This document shows positions 52,749-62,585 of a stretch of DNA of 64,000 nt, one piece after another. The DNA is taken from NCBI RefSeq assembly GCF_008389435.1, contig NZ_VUYS01000006.1:1-64000 (forward strand). Reading direction: 5' to 3'. The notes beneath the pieces are model-generated. The model did not search any database and was not told the DNA's origin. It saw only the letters and a list, made by a program, of their open reading frames with translations. The position numbers and the translations under genes are program-made. Numbering within the stretch: position 1 is the first letter of the stretch; the number at the start of each line of letters is the position of its first letter. Origin of the DNA: Candidatus Nitrosocosmicus agrestis. GTDB taxonomy: Archaea; Thermoproteota; Nitrososphaeria; Nitrososphaerales; Nitrososphaeraceae.

Positions 52749-53168
52749 TTGTTAGAAGAAGAGATAAAATTTTTTGGACATAAAAACATCAAATCCCTGC
52801 ACTCCAGGACGATCGAAATAACTAAAGATAAATTTCTTACGCCAAATGGTGACTGCATTATTGGAGTAAATGCCAGTAAGGCATGTAATGACTTTTCTGC
52901 AAGGTTAAAAGACAAGATCGCCACGGAGGATTCAAATATCCATATACAAATCATCGTTGAACCTTTTACATTTGAGATTAGAGCAAAAGGAAGTTCTGAC
53001 CTAAAGTTACAACACAGTCATGACATTGTTATCAGAAAGAGCAAATTTGTCTGCCAGAGAACTGCAGGCTTGTGTTGCAACTTTGCTGCTTCGGACATTC
53101 CAAGAAGCATGATTAATTTGTTGAAAGATCCGTTAAAAAGCGGGATTATGCGAATATCAGTCGAATAA
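52749..53168 (+). CDS. DUF371 family protein
   Basis: A 139-residue archaeal DUF371 protein: FFGHKNIKSLHSRTIEITKD, CIIGVNASKACNDF and the C-terminal SHDIVIRKSKFVCQRTAGLCCNFAASDIPR. Function unknown. TTG start. Convergent with purC, 20 bases between stops. Confidence 0.82.
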   Translation: MLEEEIKFFGHKNIKSLHSRTIEITKDKFLTPNGDCIIGVNASKACNDFSARLKDKIATEDSNIHIQIIVEPFTFEIRAKGSSDLKLQHSHDIVIRKSKFVCQRTAGLCCNFAASDIPRSMINLLKDPLKSGIMRISVE

Positions 53169-53188
53169 AAAGTTAGATGTATTCTGTC

Positions 53189-54052
53189 TCAAATTTTATC
53201 TTTAAACTCTAGTCCAGTTATCCGTTCATAAGCACTGATATATCCCTCAGAGAGCTGTGAAATTAAATTCTGTGGCAATTCTGGGATTTTTATTTCAGTA
53301 TGCTTCGCACGGCTTTCTTCAACAGCTGCCTTGAATCCTGTTTCATTCAACCAATCTCTTAGTATTTGTTTATCATAGCTTTTTTGTACCTTGCCTTCTT
53401 CATAGTCATTCTTATCCCAGACTCGAAATTCATCAGGACCTATGGAATCTGCAAGATATATTACATTGTTTTTTGGATCTCGTCCAAATTCGAATTTTAT
53501 ATCAGCTAAAAGAAAACCAGCTTTTGAGACGATTGAGTTTACTTGATTAAATACCTTCATTGAAGAATCGATTAAGAAAGAGAGGTCCGGTTCGGATAGT
53601 ATATTTTCCTTTAAAATTTCTTGTTCAGTAATTGGCACATCATGTAGACTAGATTTTGTAGTAGGATCAAAAATCGGTTGCGGTAAACGTGCAGCCATCT
53701 TTAGATCTCTATTCATAAAATACTTATCAAAATTGCTTATATGAATTTGCTTATCGATATATCTTTGATACAAGCTTCCGTAAAGAAATTGTCTAATTAT
53801 GATTTCAAGGGGTATCATGTTCAATTTTTTTACTTCTATCATGTTAGTATTAACACGTTTAATGAAGTGGTTCTGGACTTTCAATTTTTCAAACCAATAC
53901 ACTGCAAAATCACACAATATTTTGCCTTTGAATGGTATAGGATCTTTCAAAACAACATCAAATGCTGAAACCCTATCTGAAAAAGCAAAAATCAATGTAT
54001 CTCTATCAGTTTCGTAAACATCCTTTACTTTTCCTTTATTTATTAATTTCAC
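53189..54052 (-). CDS. purC: SAICAR synthetase
   Basis: A 287-residue phosphoribosylaminoimidazole-succinocarboxamide synthase. N-terminal GKVKDVYETDRDTLIFAFSDRVSAFDVVL, then PLEIIIRQFLYGSLYQRY, and the C-terminal IKFEFGRDPKNNVIYLADSIGPDEFRVWD are typical. ATG 54052. The C-terminal tail is somewhat longer than minimal forms. Confidence 0.95.
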   Translation of the reverse strand: MKLINKGKVKDVYETDRDTLIFAFSDRVSAFDVVLKDPIPFKGKILCDFAVYWFEKLKVQNHFIKRVNTNMIEVKKLNMIPLEIIIRQFLYGSLYQRYIDKQIHISNFDKYFMNRDLKMAARLPQPIFDPTTKSSLHDVPITEQEILKENILSEPDLSFLIDSSMKVFNQVNSIVSKAGFLLADIKFEFGRDPKNNVIYLADSIGPDEFRVWDKNDYEEGKVQKSYDKQILRDWLNETGFKAAVEESRAKHTEIKIPELPQNLISQLSEGYISAYERITGLEFKDKI

Positions 54053-54466
54053 AGTCCTTTACCCATATTATGGAAGTGATTTTTGCACTTAAAATCTTTA
54101 ATGTAATAAGATGAGTAAATCATATCTATCAAGAATTTCTACCTCGCTAGATCAAATACAAGAGTTAAGATATTGTCGTATCAATCGTCGAGGCAGTCAT
54201 GCTCATAGATCAAACTTTACATTAGAAGTTTACCTTTTATGAAAAGTGTAATTGAATATAAACTACAATAAATTATTCCCTACTGATGATCTTGTATTTA
54301 TCTTTTCCAAAGATCTTTCAATCTTGTCTCTAGAATTGATAACTCTATGGTGTTTCTATCGAAAATGGTGTTTCTATCGAAAATGGTGTTTCTATCGAAA
54401 ATGGTGTTTCTATCGAAAACATAGTCTGAAAGTTACAAGAAGCTCAAAGTCATATTAAATTCTTTA
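54053..54466. other. Intergenic region with a short repeat array
   Basis: 414 bases upstream of purC without a supported gene. A 43-codon ATG frame at 54111-54242 (plus strand) with a TTAAAA box about 20 bases before it could be a leaderless small gene, but it has no recognised homologue. An 18-bp array lies at 54348-54419. Otherwise only A/T-rich sequence. Confidence 0.4.
54348..54419. repeat. Four tandem copies of an 18-bp repeat
   Basis: TGGTGTTTCTATCGAAAA occurs four times without spacers. An open frame through it would read WCFYRK four times, but that frame lacks a credible start and any protein-like ends, so I treat this as non-coding repeat DNA. Confidence 0.93.
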
Positions 54467-54694
54467 TTAAGTTTCTTCAAAACTGTTCCATTTGAAGTAA
54501 ACAGTGCCCCCTTTACAAGTAGCATTCAAAGGTTTTCTTAAATAGGTAAATTCGACTTCGATTTCGGAAAGCATTTTTTCTATTAATATTTCATCAGCCT
54601 GAGATGTGGAAAATCGATTAATTATCTCTTCCTTTGAGAATTCTTTATTGTAGTGTTTTTGTAAGAATTCAAATAGATCCTGTTTGGTTAACAT
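54467..54694 (-). CDS. Small winged-helix-like protein
   Basis: 75 residues. Helices LTKQDLFEFLQKHYNKEFSKEEIINRFS and QADEILIEKMLSEIE are followed by a strand pair ending in GGTVYFKWNSF, a pattern that would suit a small winged helix. ATG 54694, divergent from the exported protein. Not recognised as a named family. Confidence 0.55.
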   Translation of the reverse strand: MLTKQDLFEFLQKHYNKEFSKEEIINRFSTSQADEILIEKMLSEIEVEFTYLRKPLNATCKGGTVYFKWNSFEET

Positions 54695-54730
54695 ATCGAG
54701 CAGATAACTTTATTTTGAATTTTGTTTTAG

Positions 54731-54738
54731 TTATAAAC
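54731..54738 (+). promoter_or_regulatory. TATA-like box of the exported-protein gene
   Basis: TTATAAAC lies about 23-26 bases upstream of TTG 54757, the distance expected for leaderless transcription. It supports that start over frames that open at 54634. Confidence 0.45.
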
Positions 54739-54756
54739 TTATACGAGGAAAGTAAC

Positions 54757-55659
54757 TTGAGTATATCAATCCTTTTGAAAAAACCGGTTACTGATAGAAG
54801 TATATTATCAATAGTTTTGTATGCGATTTCCATACTATCAATATTTGTTATATTTTTCGATGCTTTTGGACAGGATAATGGTATAAATAGCTCAACCACT
54901 AATATCGAAAGATTTAGTCATTTAGGCATAAATGATTCATTTTCTTTGTCAGGGTCTATCATTTCAACGATAAAAGCTACTACGACCAACGTCGAAAATA
55001 CAAGTACAAATTCATTCGATAACTCGAGTGAAATACAGGATTCCAGTTTAGAATCATTTGAAAAATCTGATCAATTCAATTATCCCGGAGTTTCAAACCA
55101 AGCGGCTCAACTTGATGCTGAGAATTTATCCGACTTAGAATCACCAATATCTAATTTCAGACCTTCAGAAAGAATCAACCAGACTGATTCATTCTCAAAC
55201 AACCTAGTATCAATGCTTTCAGGAATAATAATACAGTCAATAGAGAAAGGAAACCCAACTATAACTGACACCTCCTTAAATAATAATTCCCTACAGATGA
55301 ATAACCCTTTGATGGTTGTATCTGGTAATTGGAGAATAAATGTTGATCACTCAAACGTTACAAATTTTGATGCAAGATTGATAATGATTACAGCAAGTGG
55401 CAGCGGATTTCATTGGCACATTTTAAATAATTTTCATGATTCTAGCAAATCCTATTTTGGCAACGATGGAAATATTTTTCTTAACGGATCTATAGATTTT
55501 TACACAGACAATAATGAAATTGCAAAGAAAATAAACATCAATGTGTTCATAAATAATTTGGAGGTCATCCAAATTATCTTAGATGACAAAAATGTTTCAA
55601 ATCACTTTTATGGTTATCCGATTTATGGGACAATTGATAAAGTGGAAATACCCAACTAG
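54757..55659 (+). CDS. Exported or membrane-anchored protein of unknown function
   Basis: 300 residues from TTG 54757. One hydrophobic helix (about 15-36, [20 protein letters not shown]) serves as signal or anchor, followed by a long Ser/Thr/Asn-rich stretch with many N-x-S/T sites (to about 190), as expected for a glycosylated surface spacer. The C-terminal domain (about 195-300) begins [15 protein letters not shown] and is beta-rich ([23 protein letters not shown]). I do not recognise the domain; similar exported proteins seem common in Nitrososphaerales. Confidence 0.62.
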   Translation: MSISILLKKPVTDRSILSIVLYAISILSIFVIFFDAFGQDNGINSSTTNIERFSHLGINDSFSLSGSIISTIKATTTNVENTSTNSFDNSSEIQDSSLESFEKSDQFNYPGVSNQAAQLDAENLSDLESPISNFRPSERINQTDSFSNNLVSMLSGIIIQSIEKGNPTITDTSLNNNSLQMNNPLMVVSGNWRINVDHSNVTNFDARLIMITASGSGFHWHILNNFHDSSKSYFGNDGNIFLNGSIDFYTDNNEIAKKININVFINNLEVIQIILDDKNVSNHFYGYPIYGTIDKVEIPN

Positions 55660-57383
55660 CTCAAAGTCTTTTTCATATATTTGCGTATAGGTGTAGTAAT
55701 TGCGCCATCCGATGCTGATTGCACCAATGTGGCATACTTTGCCAAAGCTCCAGTATGGTATTTAATTTTAATTCCCTTAAGCTTTTCTAGTCGCTTTTTC
55801 AGCTCACGTTTGGTAATCTTAAGATCAACGGTTTCATTTATTAAGTTAATTTCTATTTCATCACCATTTTTTACGATGCTAATGGGCCCCCCAACCATGG
55901 CTTCAGGTGTCACATGACCTATCATAAAGCCCCTTGTAGCTCCTGAAAACCTACCATCTGTTATCATTGCGACCTTTTGTCCCAAACCCTGTCCCACTAT
56001 TGCTGCGGTAACCGCTAACATTTCTCTCATACCGGGCCCTCCTTTAGGGCCCTCGTATCGTATTACCACTACATCTCCTGCTTCGATTTCATTTTTAGAT
56101 ACAGCTTCAAACGCTGCATCTTCAGAATTATAGACCTTTGCTTTTCCTCTAAAACTAGTTTGCTCTAGTCCTGCTATCTTTATTACAGCGCCTTCGGGGG
56201 CAAGATTTCCAAACAAAATTTTTAATGTTCCTTCCCTATGAATAGGACTATCAATAGTTTTTAGTATATTTCTAAATTCGGTTTTGTGATTTTTTAAATA
56301 TTCCTTTGATTTTTGGAAGTTAAATTTATTTAAATTTTCCTTTATGGTTTTGCCTGTAACTGTGAGAACATCTCCATTCAGTATATTCTTTTCAAGTAAA
56401 GATTTCATTATGATAGGAATGCCCCCAATGTTGTCGAGATTTAGCATTACATAATTTCCGCCGGGCCTCATATTTGCAATGTGAGGGGTCTTCCTGCGGA
56501 TATATTCAAAATCCTTAATGTCCAAATCTATACCAATCTCGCGTGAAAGTGCAAGTAAATGCAATATCGCATTGGTGGATCCACCGATAGCATTTGCCAT
56601 CATTATTGCATTTTCAAAGGATTCATACACTAAGATGTCTTTTGGACGGATATCATTTTCAATTAAGAGTCCAATAGCCTTACCCGTTTCATATGTTATC
56701 TTCTGCCTCTCACTGCTTTCTGCTGACGGAGTAGCACTTCCTGGCAAAGACATTCCTAAAGCTTCACTAATTGAAGCCATCGTATTTGCTGTATACATTC
56801 CAGCACAAGAGCCAGCTGAGGGACATGCTACATTCTCCAAACTTATCAAATCTTCTAGCGACATTTTGCCAGCATCATAAGTACCGACAGCCTCATATAC
56901 GTCTTGGATAGTCACGGGCTGACCATTCCAATTTCCAGGTAAAATAGTCCCCCCATATACGAAGATTGAAGGAACATTCAATCGAGCCATGGCCATTAGG
57001 GTCCCAGGTAGGCTTTTGTCACATCCAGAGATTCCAACTATTGCATCATATTGATGCGCCCTCACCATAACTTCAATAGAATCAGCAATAATTTCGCGAC
57101 TTATTAAAGAAGACTTCATCCCCTCATGCCCCATTGCTATACCATCGGATACGGCAATAGTTGTAAATTCCCTTGGAGTGTTACCAGAACTTTTTACCCC
57201 TTCCTTTGCCTTAGATGCTAACATTCCTAAATGAATATTACATGGTGTAGCTTCATTGCATGTGCTGCATACTGCTACCAAAGGTTTCGAAAGATCTGAA
57301 TCAGTTAGTCCCATTGATTTGTACATCGCACGCTGCGGAGCGCGGGATGGACCTTCCAGTGTTTTTCTGCTATCTATGACCAT
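55656..57383 (-). CDS. ilvD: Dihydroxy-acid dehydratase
   Basis: A 575-residue Fe-S dehydratase of branched-chain amino-acid synthesis. Cysteine blocks are [10 protein letters not shown] (39-48), [11 protein letters not shown] (C121) and [14 protein letters not shown] (C185, C191). The C-terminal half has [17 protein letters not shown] and [21 protein letters not shown]. Length is normal. Its end overlaps the end of the exported-protein gene by 4 bases. Confidence 0.96.
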   Translation of the reverse strand: MVIDSRKTLEGPSRAPQRAMYKSMGLTDSDLSKPLVAVCSTCNEATPCNIHLGMLASKAKEGVKSSGNTPREFTTIAVSDGIAMGHEGMKSSLISREIIADSIEVMVRAHQYDAIVGISGCDKSLPGTLMAMARLNVPSIFVYGGTILPGNWNGQPVTIQDVYEAVGTYDAGKMSLEDLISLENVACPSAGSCAGMYTANTMASISEALGMSLPGSATPSAESSERQKITYETGKAIGLLIENDIRPKDILVYESFENAIMMANAIGGSTNAILHLLALSREIGIDLDIKDFEYIRRKTPHIANMRPGGNYVMLNLDNIGGIPIIMKSLLEKNILNGDVLTVTGKTIKENLNKFNFQKSKEYLKNHKTEFRNILKTIDSPIHREGTLKILFGNLAPEGAVIKIAGLEQTSFRGKAKVYNSEDAAFEAVSKNEIEAGDVVVIRYEGPKGGPGMREMLAVTAAIVGQGLGQKVAMITDGRFSGATRGFMIGHVTPEAMVGGPISIVKNGDEIEINLINETVDLKITKRELKKRLEKLKGIKIKYHTGALAKYATLVQSASDGAITTPIRKYMKKTLS

Positions 57384-57440
57384 TGCTATGACCTAAATCA
57401 AGGCTATTGAACCGAAGTTATCTATAATCCTTCTGTCTGT

Positions 57441-57626
57441 TTATTCAATAGTAGCTGTTATCTTGATAGAGTCTAACCCTTCAAATTTGAAGATAGTTTC
57501 GCACATACCACATTCTATGCTATTATTATGTAACTCACTGGATGAAATTTCATTCAAATATTCACATTTCGGACATGGAAAAGAAAAGTTCACCGTGAAA
57601 TTATCCAACTCAATTGATTCGCTCAT
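57441..57626 (-). CDS. Small zinc-ribbon protein
   Basis: 61 residues with CPKC (18-21) and CGMC (39-42), a complete four-cysteine zinc ribbon, flanked by short strands. No other domain. ATG 57626; it lies 57 bases upstream of ilvD on the same strand and could share its transcript. Confidence 0.65.
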   Translation of the reverse strand: MSESIELDNFTVNFSFPCPKCEYLNEISSSELHNNSIECGMCETIFKFEGLDSIKITATIE

Positions 57627-57741
57627 ATGTTCTAAAAAATTTTCGAGCTATTTAAAATGAACTAAAGTAAAATAATACATTTTCTATGGGTAGAATATTG
57701 ACAATTTAATGGATTAAATATTTCATATAATAAGTTAAAGA

Positions 57742-58182
57742 ATGGATGCGATAGCCAATAGATGCATTTTTTGCAAGATAGTTCAAAAGATTATCCCGAA
57801 TGCTATTGTATATGAAAATAACAAGTTTTTGGTATTCATGGACAAATATCCTATAAATTATGGCCATTCTTTATTGGTTCCAAAGCAACACTACAATACA
57901 ATTCTGGATATGCCGACGGAACTCGTGGGGGAAATGTATGCTCTAGTACCAAAATTGGCAAAGGCCATTATTACGGTTATCGATAGTGATGGTTTTAACA
58001 TAAACCAAAACAATGGCAAATCAGCAAATCAAATTGTACCTCATGTACATGTTCACATCGTACCCAGATATTCTAAAGAAAAAATTAAAGGACAGTGGCC
58101 TTCTCGACAAATTGCAAAAATTGAAGAACTGCGACAGCTCGCAAGCAAAATATCAGAGAACTTAATTTCCGAAAATGTATGA
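57742..58182 (+). CDS. HIT family nucleotide hydrolase
   Basis: A 146-residue HIT-domain protein. CIFCKI (8-13) at the N-terminus and the triad H101-x-H103-x-H105 (HVHVHIVPRY) are clear. Such enzymes hydrolyse AMP-NH2, adenylylated proteins or dinucleotides. Its end overlaps the start of the glycosyltransferase by 8 bases. Confidence 0.93.
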   Translation: MDAIANRCIFCKIVQKIIPNAIVYENNKFLVFMDKYPINYGHSLLVPKQHYNTILDMPTELVGEMYALVPKLAKAIITVIDSDGFNINQNNGKSANQIVPHVHVHIVPRYSKEKIKGQWPSRQIAKIEELRQLASKISENLISENV

Positions 58183-59056
58183 AACCACTATCACTGTTGG
58201 AATTCCCACATTTAACGAAGAGAGCAATATAACCGCTTTTTTCCAACAATTAGTAGGTCAAATTGGTCAAATGGCTTATGAATTTGAAATTATTTTGATA
58301 GACGACTCCGAAGACAATACCCCTTTTATATTGAATGAAATTCGACAAACTTATTCAGATCTATCCATTCAAGTGATCCATAACAACAAGAGGATGGGCG
58401 CTGCTCATGCATGGAATACAATTTTACAAATGGCCAAGGGCAAGATTATTGTTTTGCTAGATGCAGATATAGAATTTGGAAAGGATTGTATTAAGAATTT
58501 GATCACCAGTATAACTGGAGAAGTTGGGCTCTGCGCCTCCAATACACTCCCGAGGGCAAAAAACAAGACTCGGTATTCCAGTGCATCTAGTTTTATTGCT
58601 TATTGGTTAAGGTCTGTACGCTTGCACGGTCTATCACAATATACAACAATGGGAAGAGCACTTTCTTTAACGGGAGAAGTTGGGAAGAAAATAAGAATTC
58701 CAAATGATATAATTGCTATTGATTTATACCTTCAGTGTTTGGTTATACAGGCAGGAAAATTAGTATCCTACAACGACGAGGCGACTATTTATTTTACACC
58801 GCCGTCCACACGACATGATTTTTATGGCCAAATTGTAAGGGCTATTAGAGGACATGCTCAAATTAACAAGTTTGTACGCAAATTCAAATTTAATGCTTCT
58901 CCAGTAACACTTATTTTCGAATTTCTAAGGACAGGATCAGAATATCCAAGAGGTGTGTTTGACCTTATCTCGTGTTATATCTTACTACCTATTTATTATT
59001 GCAAAAATAGGAATAACATTTCGCATCTATGGGATATAGCAAGCAGTACCAAATGA
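58175..59056 (+). CDS. Family 2 glycosyltransferase
   Basis: A 293-residue GT-A fold transferase: VGIPTFNEESNI (8-19), IILIDDSEDNT, and the metal-site ILLDADIEFG-like IIVLLDADIEF. A C-terminal hydrophobic segment (FDLISCYILLPIYYC) could contact the membrane. Probably adds sugar to a lipid carrier or surface glycan; donor unknown. Translationally coupled to the HIT gene. Confidence 0.87.
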   Translation: MYETTITVGIPTFNEESNITAFFQQLVGQIGQMAYEFEIILIDDSEDNTPFILNEIRQTYSDLSIQVIHNNKRMGAAHAWNTILQMAKGKIIVLLDADIEFGKDCIKNLITSITGEVGLCASNTLPRAKNKTRYSSASSFIAYWLRSVRLHGLSQYTTMGRALSLTGEVGKKIRIPNDIIAIDLYLQCLVIQAGKLVSYNDEATIYFTPPSTRHDFYGQIVRAIRGHAQINKFVRKFKFNASPVTLIFEFLRTGSEYPRGVFDLISCYILLPIYYCKNRNNISHLWDIASSTK

Positions 59057-59199
59057 CTTTTTTACGTATGTTTATTTATTACAAGACCCTCTTTCCAAGG
59101 GTATAGGTGCAAAATCAAATAAGTGAACCTACAATTTTTCAGGTGTTATGAACTTTAAACATTTGAGAATCCCATGCTAGTATACTTTGAAATTATAAA

Positions 59200-59637
59200 T
59201 CAACTTGAAAGCACTATAATAACCAGCGCTAATGTCGCAAGACATGCAAAAAGTGCTAATGTTGTTTTCCACATTCCCAGATTTTCTTTTTCTCCAATAT
59301 CCCAAATTCCTCCAGATTCCACTTTTCCGATTATGGTCCAATTCTTTATGGTATCATAACTGTAATACTTTGATAAATCAGCTGGTGGCACCCAAGTCTC
59401 TGAATTATTGGGAGTGTAAGAGTTATTGATTTGTAGCGTTAAATCATACTTTTTTCTAGAATTGAGATCTGATAATACTTCATATGCTTCCACTATCTTC
59501 ATAAATATTTGATGAGATTCAGAACTCTTGTTTTTGTCTGGATGATGCTTTAGGGCCAGCTTCCTAAACGATTTTTTAATCTCATTTTGAGAAGCATTTT
59601 TATCCAGTTGTAGAATGTCATAATAAGTTATAGGCAC
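59200..59637 (-). CDS. J-domain protein with C-terminal membrane anchor
   Basis: 145 residues: an N-terminal J domain (YYDILQLDKNASQNEIKKSFRKLALKHHPDKN, HPD at 32-34) and a single hydrophobic helix near the C-terminus (about 121-143). It lacks the Gly/Phe and zinc parts of DnaJ, so it would recruit Hsp70 to the membrane. GTG start. Confidence 0.9.
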   Translation of the reverse strand: MPITYYDILQLDKNASQNEIKKSFRKLALKHHPDKNKSSESHQIFMKIVEAYEVLSDLNSRKKYDLTLQINNSYTPNNSETWVPPADLSKYYSYDTIKNWTIIGKVESGGIWDIGEKENLGMWKTTLALFACLATLALVIIVLSS

Positions 59638-59899
59638 TTGATATGGTTAAGAAATCCGAAAAGATAAATTTTTTTATTTTATTATTTATAAAATTATCGC
59701 CTATATCGCTTAAATGAACAAGAAATCAAGTTATTGTTTGAATCTTTTGTCTGAAATCTTGAATTAAGATATCAAACATTCTTTTTCCAAATCCTAATGC
59801 TAATTTTAAACGGAATTTCAATATTCTCTGACTCATTTATTTCGATTTAACGAGGAGAATTGTATGGTGATATTGCATAACTATAAGCATTCGATTCAG
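59638..59899. other. Intergenic region upstream of the J-protein gene
   Basis: 262 bases, A/T-rich. Contains TTTATTATTTATAAAATTAT near 59680, a probable promoter region. A 21-codon plus-strand frame after GAGGAG (59852) is too short to support. I see nothing else. Confidence 0.4.
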
Positions 59900-60061
59900 T
59901 TATCGCCACAGCATCGAGACTATGCCTAAACCTGTTATACAAAGTCCAGCATATGCAACCTGAGGTACGCTGATACTTGCTGCTCCGATCGCCATTGCAA
60001 TACCTGACAAAGCCATTATAATTTCACCTTTTCTCCTACTGGTTAAGTGCAAATTAATCAT
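59900..60061 (-). CDS. 53-residue membrane protein
   Basis: Read from ATG 60061. After a basic start (MINLHLTSRRKGE) the rest is hydrophobic with small residues (MALSGIAMAIGAASISVPQVAYAGLCITGLGIVSMLWR), so one long or two short membrane helices. TTTATAAAAT at 60079-60088 is at leaderless-promoter distance. A second possible start is Met16, preceded by AGGAG and GGTGA. No family recognised. Confidence 0.5.
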   Translation of the reverse strand: MINLHLTSRRKGEIIMALSGIAMAIGAASISVPQVAYAGLCITGLGIVSMLWR

Positions 60062-60140
60062 ATTTACTTAATATGAGGTTTATAAAATATTTTCTATGAC
60101 TTTTTTAGGGCTCGGATCAAATAATCTTTAAAAAAGGATT

Positions 60141-60161
60141 GATATTGGAGGAACCAATATC
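60141..60161 (-). terminator. Hairpin terminator after the ferritin-like gene
   Basis: GATATTGG and CCAATATC form an 8-bp stem with a 5-base loop. On the minus strand it stands 20 bases after the ferritin-like stop and is followed by TCCTTTTTT, the appearance of an intrinsic terminator. Confidence 0.55.
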
Positions 60162-60180
60162 GAGTTAAACCACAAAAAAA

Positions 60181-60774
60181 TTAGAGATGGCTAAGGTTAC
60201 CAGCGCCAGCACTGTATGGTGATTGCCCTGGAAAGTTTCTTCTAAAGTGTCCAGAAGGTCGCTTTGACAACAATTCTATGAACCAGGCCTCATGTTCAAT
60301 TTCTTCTTGCATAATTCTTTGAGCGATGTCATATGTTCTCGGATCTTTTCCTGCAGTCATATCGCAAACCTCACCCCACGACCTTATTGCACACTGCTCA
60401 GCTTCTAATAACACCTTGATAATAGAGCTCAGGTCTTTCCAATTTTCGGGCAAATATGCATCTGGACATCCGGCTTGAGTTGCGAAGTCACGGATATCTC
60501 GAGGTAGGCTTCCGCCTAATTCATACAATCTGGGCACCATTGCTTCGAAATGGTTACGATCTTCAATACGAGCATCTTCTACAATTTCTTTTATACCTTC
60601 TCCATCTAACCCAGTACAATGCATTCTCAAGATAGTGTAGTAATAATAAGTAGTAAATTCGGCACCAACTCCCTTCGTAATCAATTCTTTGAGCCTTTCG
60701 ATGTTTACGCCATTTTTCTCTAAAACTTCTAATGCCACAACATTTGGAACATAATCGTTATTTTCAGTCATCAT
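60181..60774 (-). CDS. Ferritin-like DpsL/Dps-family protein
   Basis: A 197-residue four-helix-bundle protein. Ligand-bearing helices show [51 protein letters not shown] and [14 protein letters not shown], with the E..H pattern of ferritin-like di-iron sites. Thaumarchaeal relatives protect against peroxide and iron. Two cysteines (52 and 112, in RMHCTG and AGCPDAY) may form the DpsL-type pair. ATG 60774 or the next ATG. Confidence 0.86.
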   Translation of the reverse strand: MMTENNDYVPNVVALEVLEKNGVNIERLKELITKGVGAEFTTYYYYTILRMHCTGLDGEGIKEIVEDARIEDRNHFEAMVPRLYELGGSLPRDIRDFATQAGCPDAYLPENWKDLSSIIKVLLEAEQCAIRSWGEVCDMTAGKDPRTYDIAQRIMQEEIEHEAWFIELLSKRPSGHFRRNFPGQSPYSAGAGNLSHL

Positions 60775-61294
60775 GAACCCTTATATAATTAAATATAAAA
60801 ATTTTATTGTGAACAATTTCTTATATTTTTTATCAAGAATTAATTGTTAAAATTAAAACAATTTGCCTAATTATCAGGTGAACAGAAAAATTTAGGTTAA
60901 AATAATGTTAATAGAATAGAAAGATAGGAAGAGCGAAGCGATTTTTCTACCAAATGTAAAATATGCCGCGAATATGACTGATAACGAAAAATTTATTCAC
61001 GAGTGCAATATTTTTTTGTCCTGAAAATACTTGTCTTAGAATTGCATTATATGAGAGAATTACTACTAAATAGAAACCAATTTGTTGGCTTCAGTATGAT
61101 AACAAATTAAAACAGATGTTTTCATTGGCATATTCTTTGATAGATCCCCATAGAGTATTTGCACATGTTAGTAATTTATTAGCATCAACAATTAACGTAT
61201 TTGAATCTACAATTGTTATCATCCGAAAAAATTCTATTTTAAATTTTATATAAATCTACTAAATTTATTGCGGATTTTCTATCTATTTCAGAAC
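60775..61294. other. Non-coding stretch between ferritin-like and HTH genes
   Basis: 520 bases, strongly A/T-rich; the promoter of the ferritin-like gene must lie near its left end (TATATAATTAAATATAAA at about 60781-60798). A GGAAGAGCGAAGCG stretch near 60928 is locally richer in GC. No frame of more than about 20 codons with a credible start was found. A small RNA is possible but I cannot support one. Confidence 0.4.
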
Positions 61295-61987
61295 TTAAAG
61301 CCACCTTTCACCATGATAATTTTGAGAACTATAGAATTTATATTGCTCTTCCATTTTTTGAATATCTGCCTCTAGTTTGACCTTAAACTCCATTCCCTTT
61401 TGATTTTCCAAATCTAAATGACGAATACGAGATTCTTGTTTAGATATGATATAATCATTATCGATTATGGATATTACTTTATTTCCTTCTTTTCTATTAT
61501 TTTTATTTATTATTTTATAGTATTCAATAAACTGTGGAAAATGCATTTTTATCTCATGATAATGTTGTGGAATAAGATGTTGATACCTTAGTCTGACAAA
61601 ATCATCATGCATTTTTTCAACTTCTGGCGCTGGTAGATCTAGATGAATTGCAACCTCAACGAGAGACTTATTTCGCAGAAAAAGTTGATAGGCCTTACTT
61701 GTATTCGATTTTTCTTTTCGTGGTTCCAATATATCTTCGCCCCCATATTCCTTTATAACTTTAGAAATATGTCCAAAGTTTAAATGAACGATTTTCGCGA
61801 TGTCTCTGCGGTTGTATCCCTCAAGGTATAGTTTAATAACTAGTTCCTTTTTTTCTTTATATGATAGCTGATTTCCATTAATAGGCGCTTTATCTGCAAT
61901 ATCATTAAATTTCTTTTTAGTATTAGTCACAGGTAATAATTTATAAAATTTTTTATATATAAGACTGTCTTGTTTCTCTTGATACAC
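61295..61987 (-). CDS. Helix-turn-helix protein, thaumarchaeal type
   Basis: 230 residues. The HTH YNRRDIAKIVHLNFGHISKVIKEY (about 54-77) is followed by a second HTH-like element (KSLVEVAIHLDLPAPEVEKM) and a C-terminal coiled coil (KQESRIRHLDLENQKGMEFKVKLEADIQKMEEQY). Proteins of this build occur in many copies in Nitrososphaerales. DNA target and partner are unknown. GTG start; isolated between two long non-coding stretches, suggesting independent control. Confidence 0.75.
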   Translation of the reverse strand: MYQEKQDSLIYKKFYKLLPVTNTKKKFNDIADKAPINGNQLSYKEKKELVIKLYLEGYNRRDIAKIVHLNFGHISKVIKEYGGEDILEPRKEKSNTSKAYQLFLRNKSLVEVAIHLDLPAPEVEKMHDDFVRLRYQHLIPQHYHEIKMHFPQFIEYYKIINKNNRKEGNKVISIIDNDYIISKQESRIRHLDLENQKGMEFKVKLEADIQKMEEQYKFYSSQNYHGERWL

Positions 61988-62585
61988 TTGATTCTTGATT
62001 AGGTTTACCTAGCAACATGTACTTTGAATATAGATACAGGTTTACAGAAAGAATATTTTAGACAATACGTGAATTTATTAATATAAAAATTAATTTCCAG
62101 AAATAATTCAGCAATTAAAGTTTATGATACCTTACTTTGTTTTAAGACATTAATAACAGGCAAGGTCTCTGAACGCTCTGATCCTTCCATTATATGCAGT
62201 TCCATCGTGCATAACACAGTTTCACAAAAAAAACTGAATTATAAAGTGCTAATATATTAAAGATCAGTTTAAAAAACTTAGTTTCATCAAATATATAATT
62301 AAAAATAATATTAATAAAAATCAAGTAAAAATTACGAACAACCAAATTGATTTTCTATTGGTTGCCCGAGGCTACCAATTTCTACTTTTGATCTGTAAAC
62401 AAGATATCGTGTAGTTTAGAGAATTGCAACTGATAAATGATTCCCAAAAAAAGCATTATGCTAAATAATCAAAATAAAATATCAAGATTTCGTTAAGCAT
62501 CCATGTCATAATTTAACTCATTGGAAACATAAAAAAAATCGAAATCAATAACTTCACGATCAATTACTGTTTTCAAATTTTACAT
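61988..62585. other. Non-coding stretch upstream of the HTH gene
   Basis: 598 bases, very A/T-rich, between the start of the HTH gene and the end of the UbiD gene, both on the minus strand. Two tiny minus-strand frames overlap at about 62122-62216 (27 and 20 codons) and cannot be supported. CAAATTGATTTTCTATTGG and CCCGAGGCTACCAATT near 62344-62380 are the only GC-richer parts. No tRNA or repeat is seen. Confidence 0.4.

Noticed and set aside
54252-54458. 68-codon frame with WCFYRK repeated four times
   Set aside because: It arises only because the 18-bp repeat is a multiple of three; no credible promoter, start or flanking protein-like sequence.
59852-59929. Short plus-strand frame after a GAGGAG ribosome-binding-like site
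   Set aside because: Only 21 codons and antisense to the more credible 53-residue membrane protein.
62122-62205. 27-codon minus-strand frame beginning MELHIMEGSERSE
   Set aside because: Looks somewhat protein-like, but is very short, with no clear promoter distance or homologue to support it.
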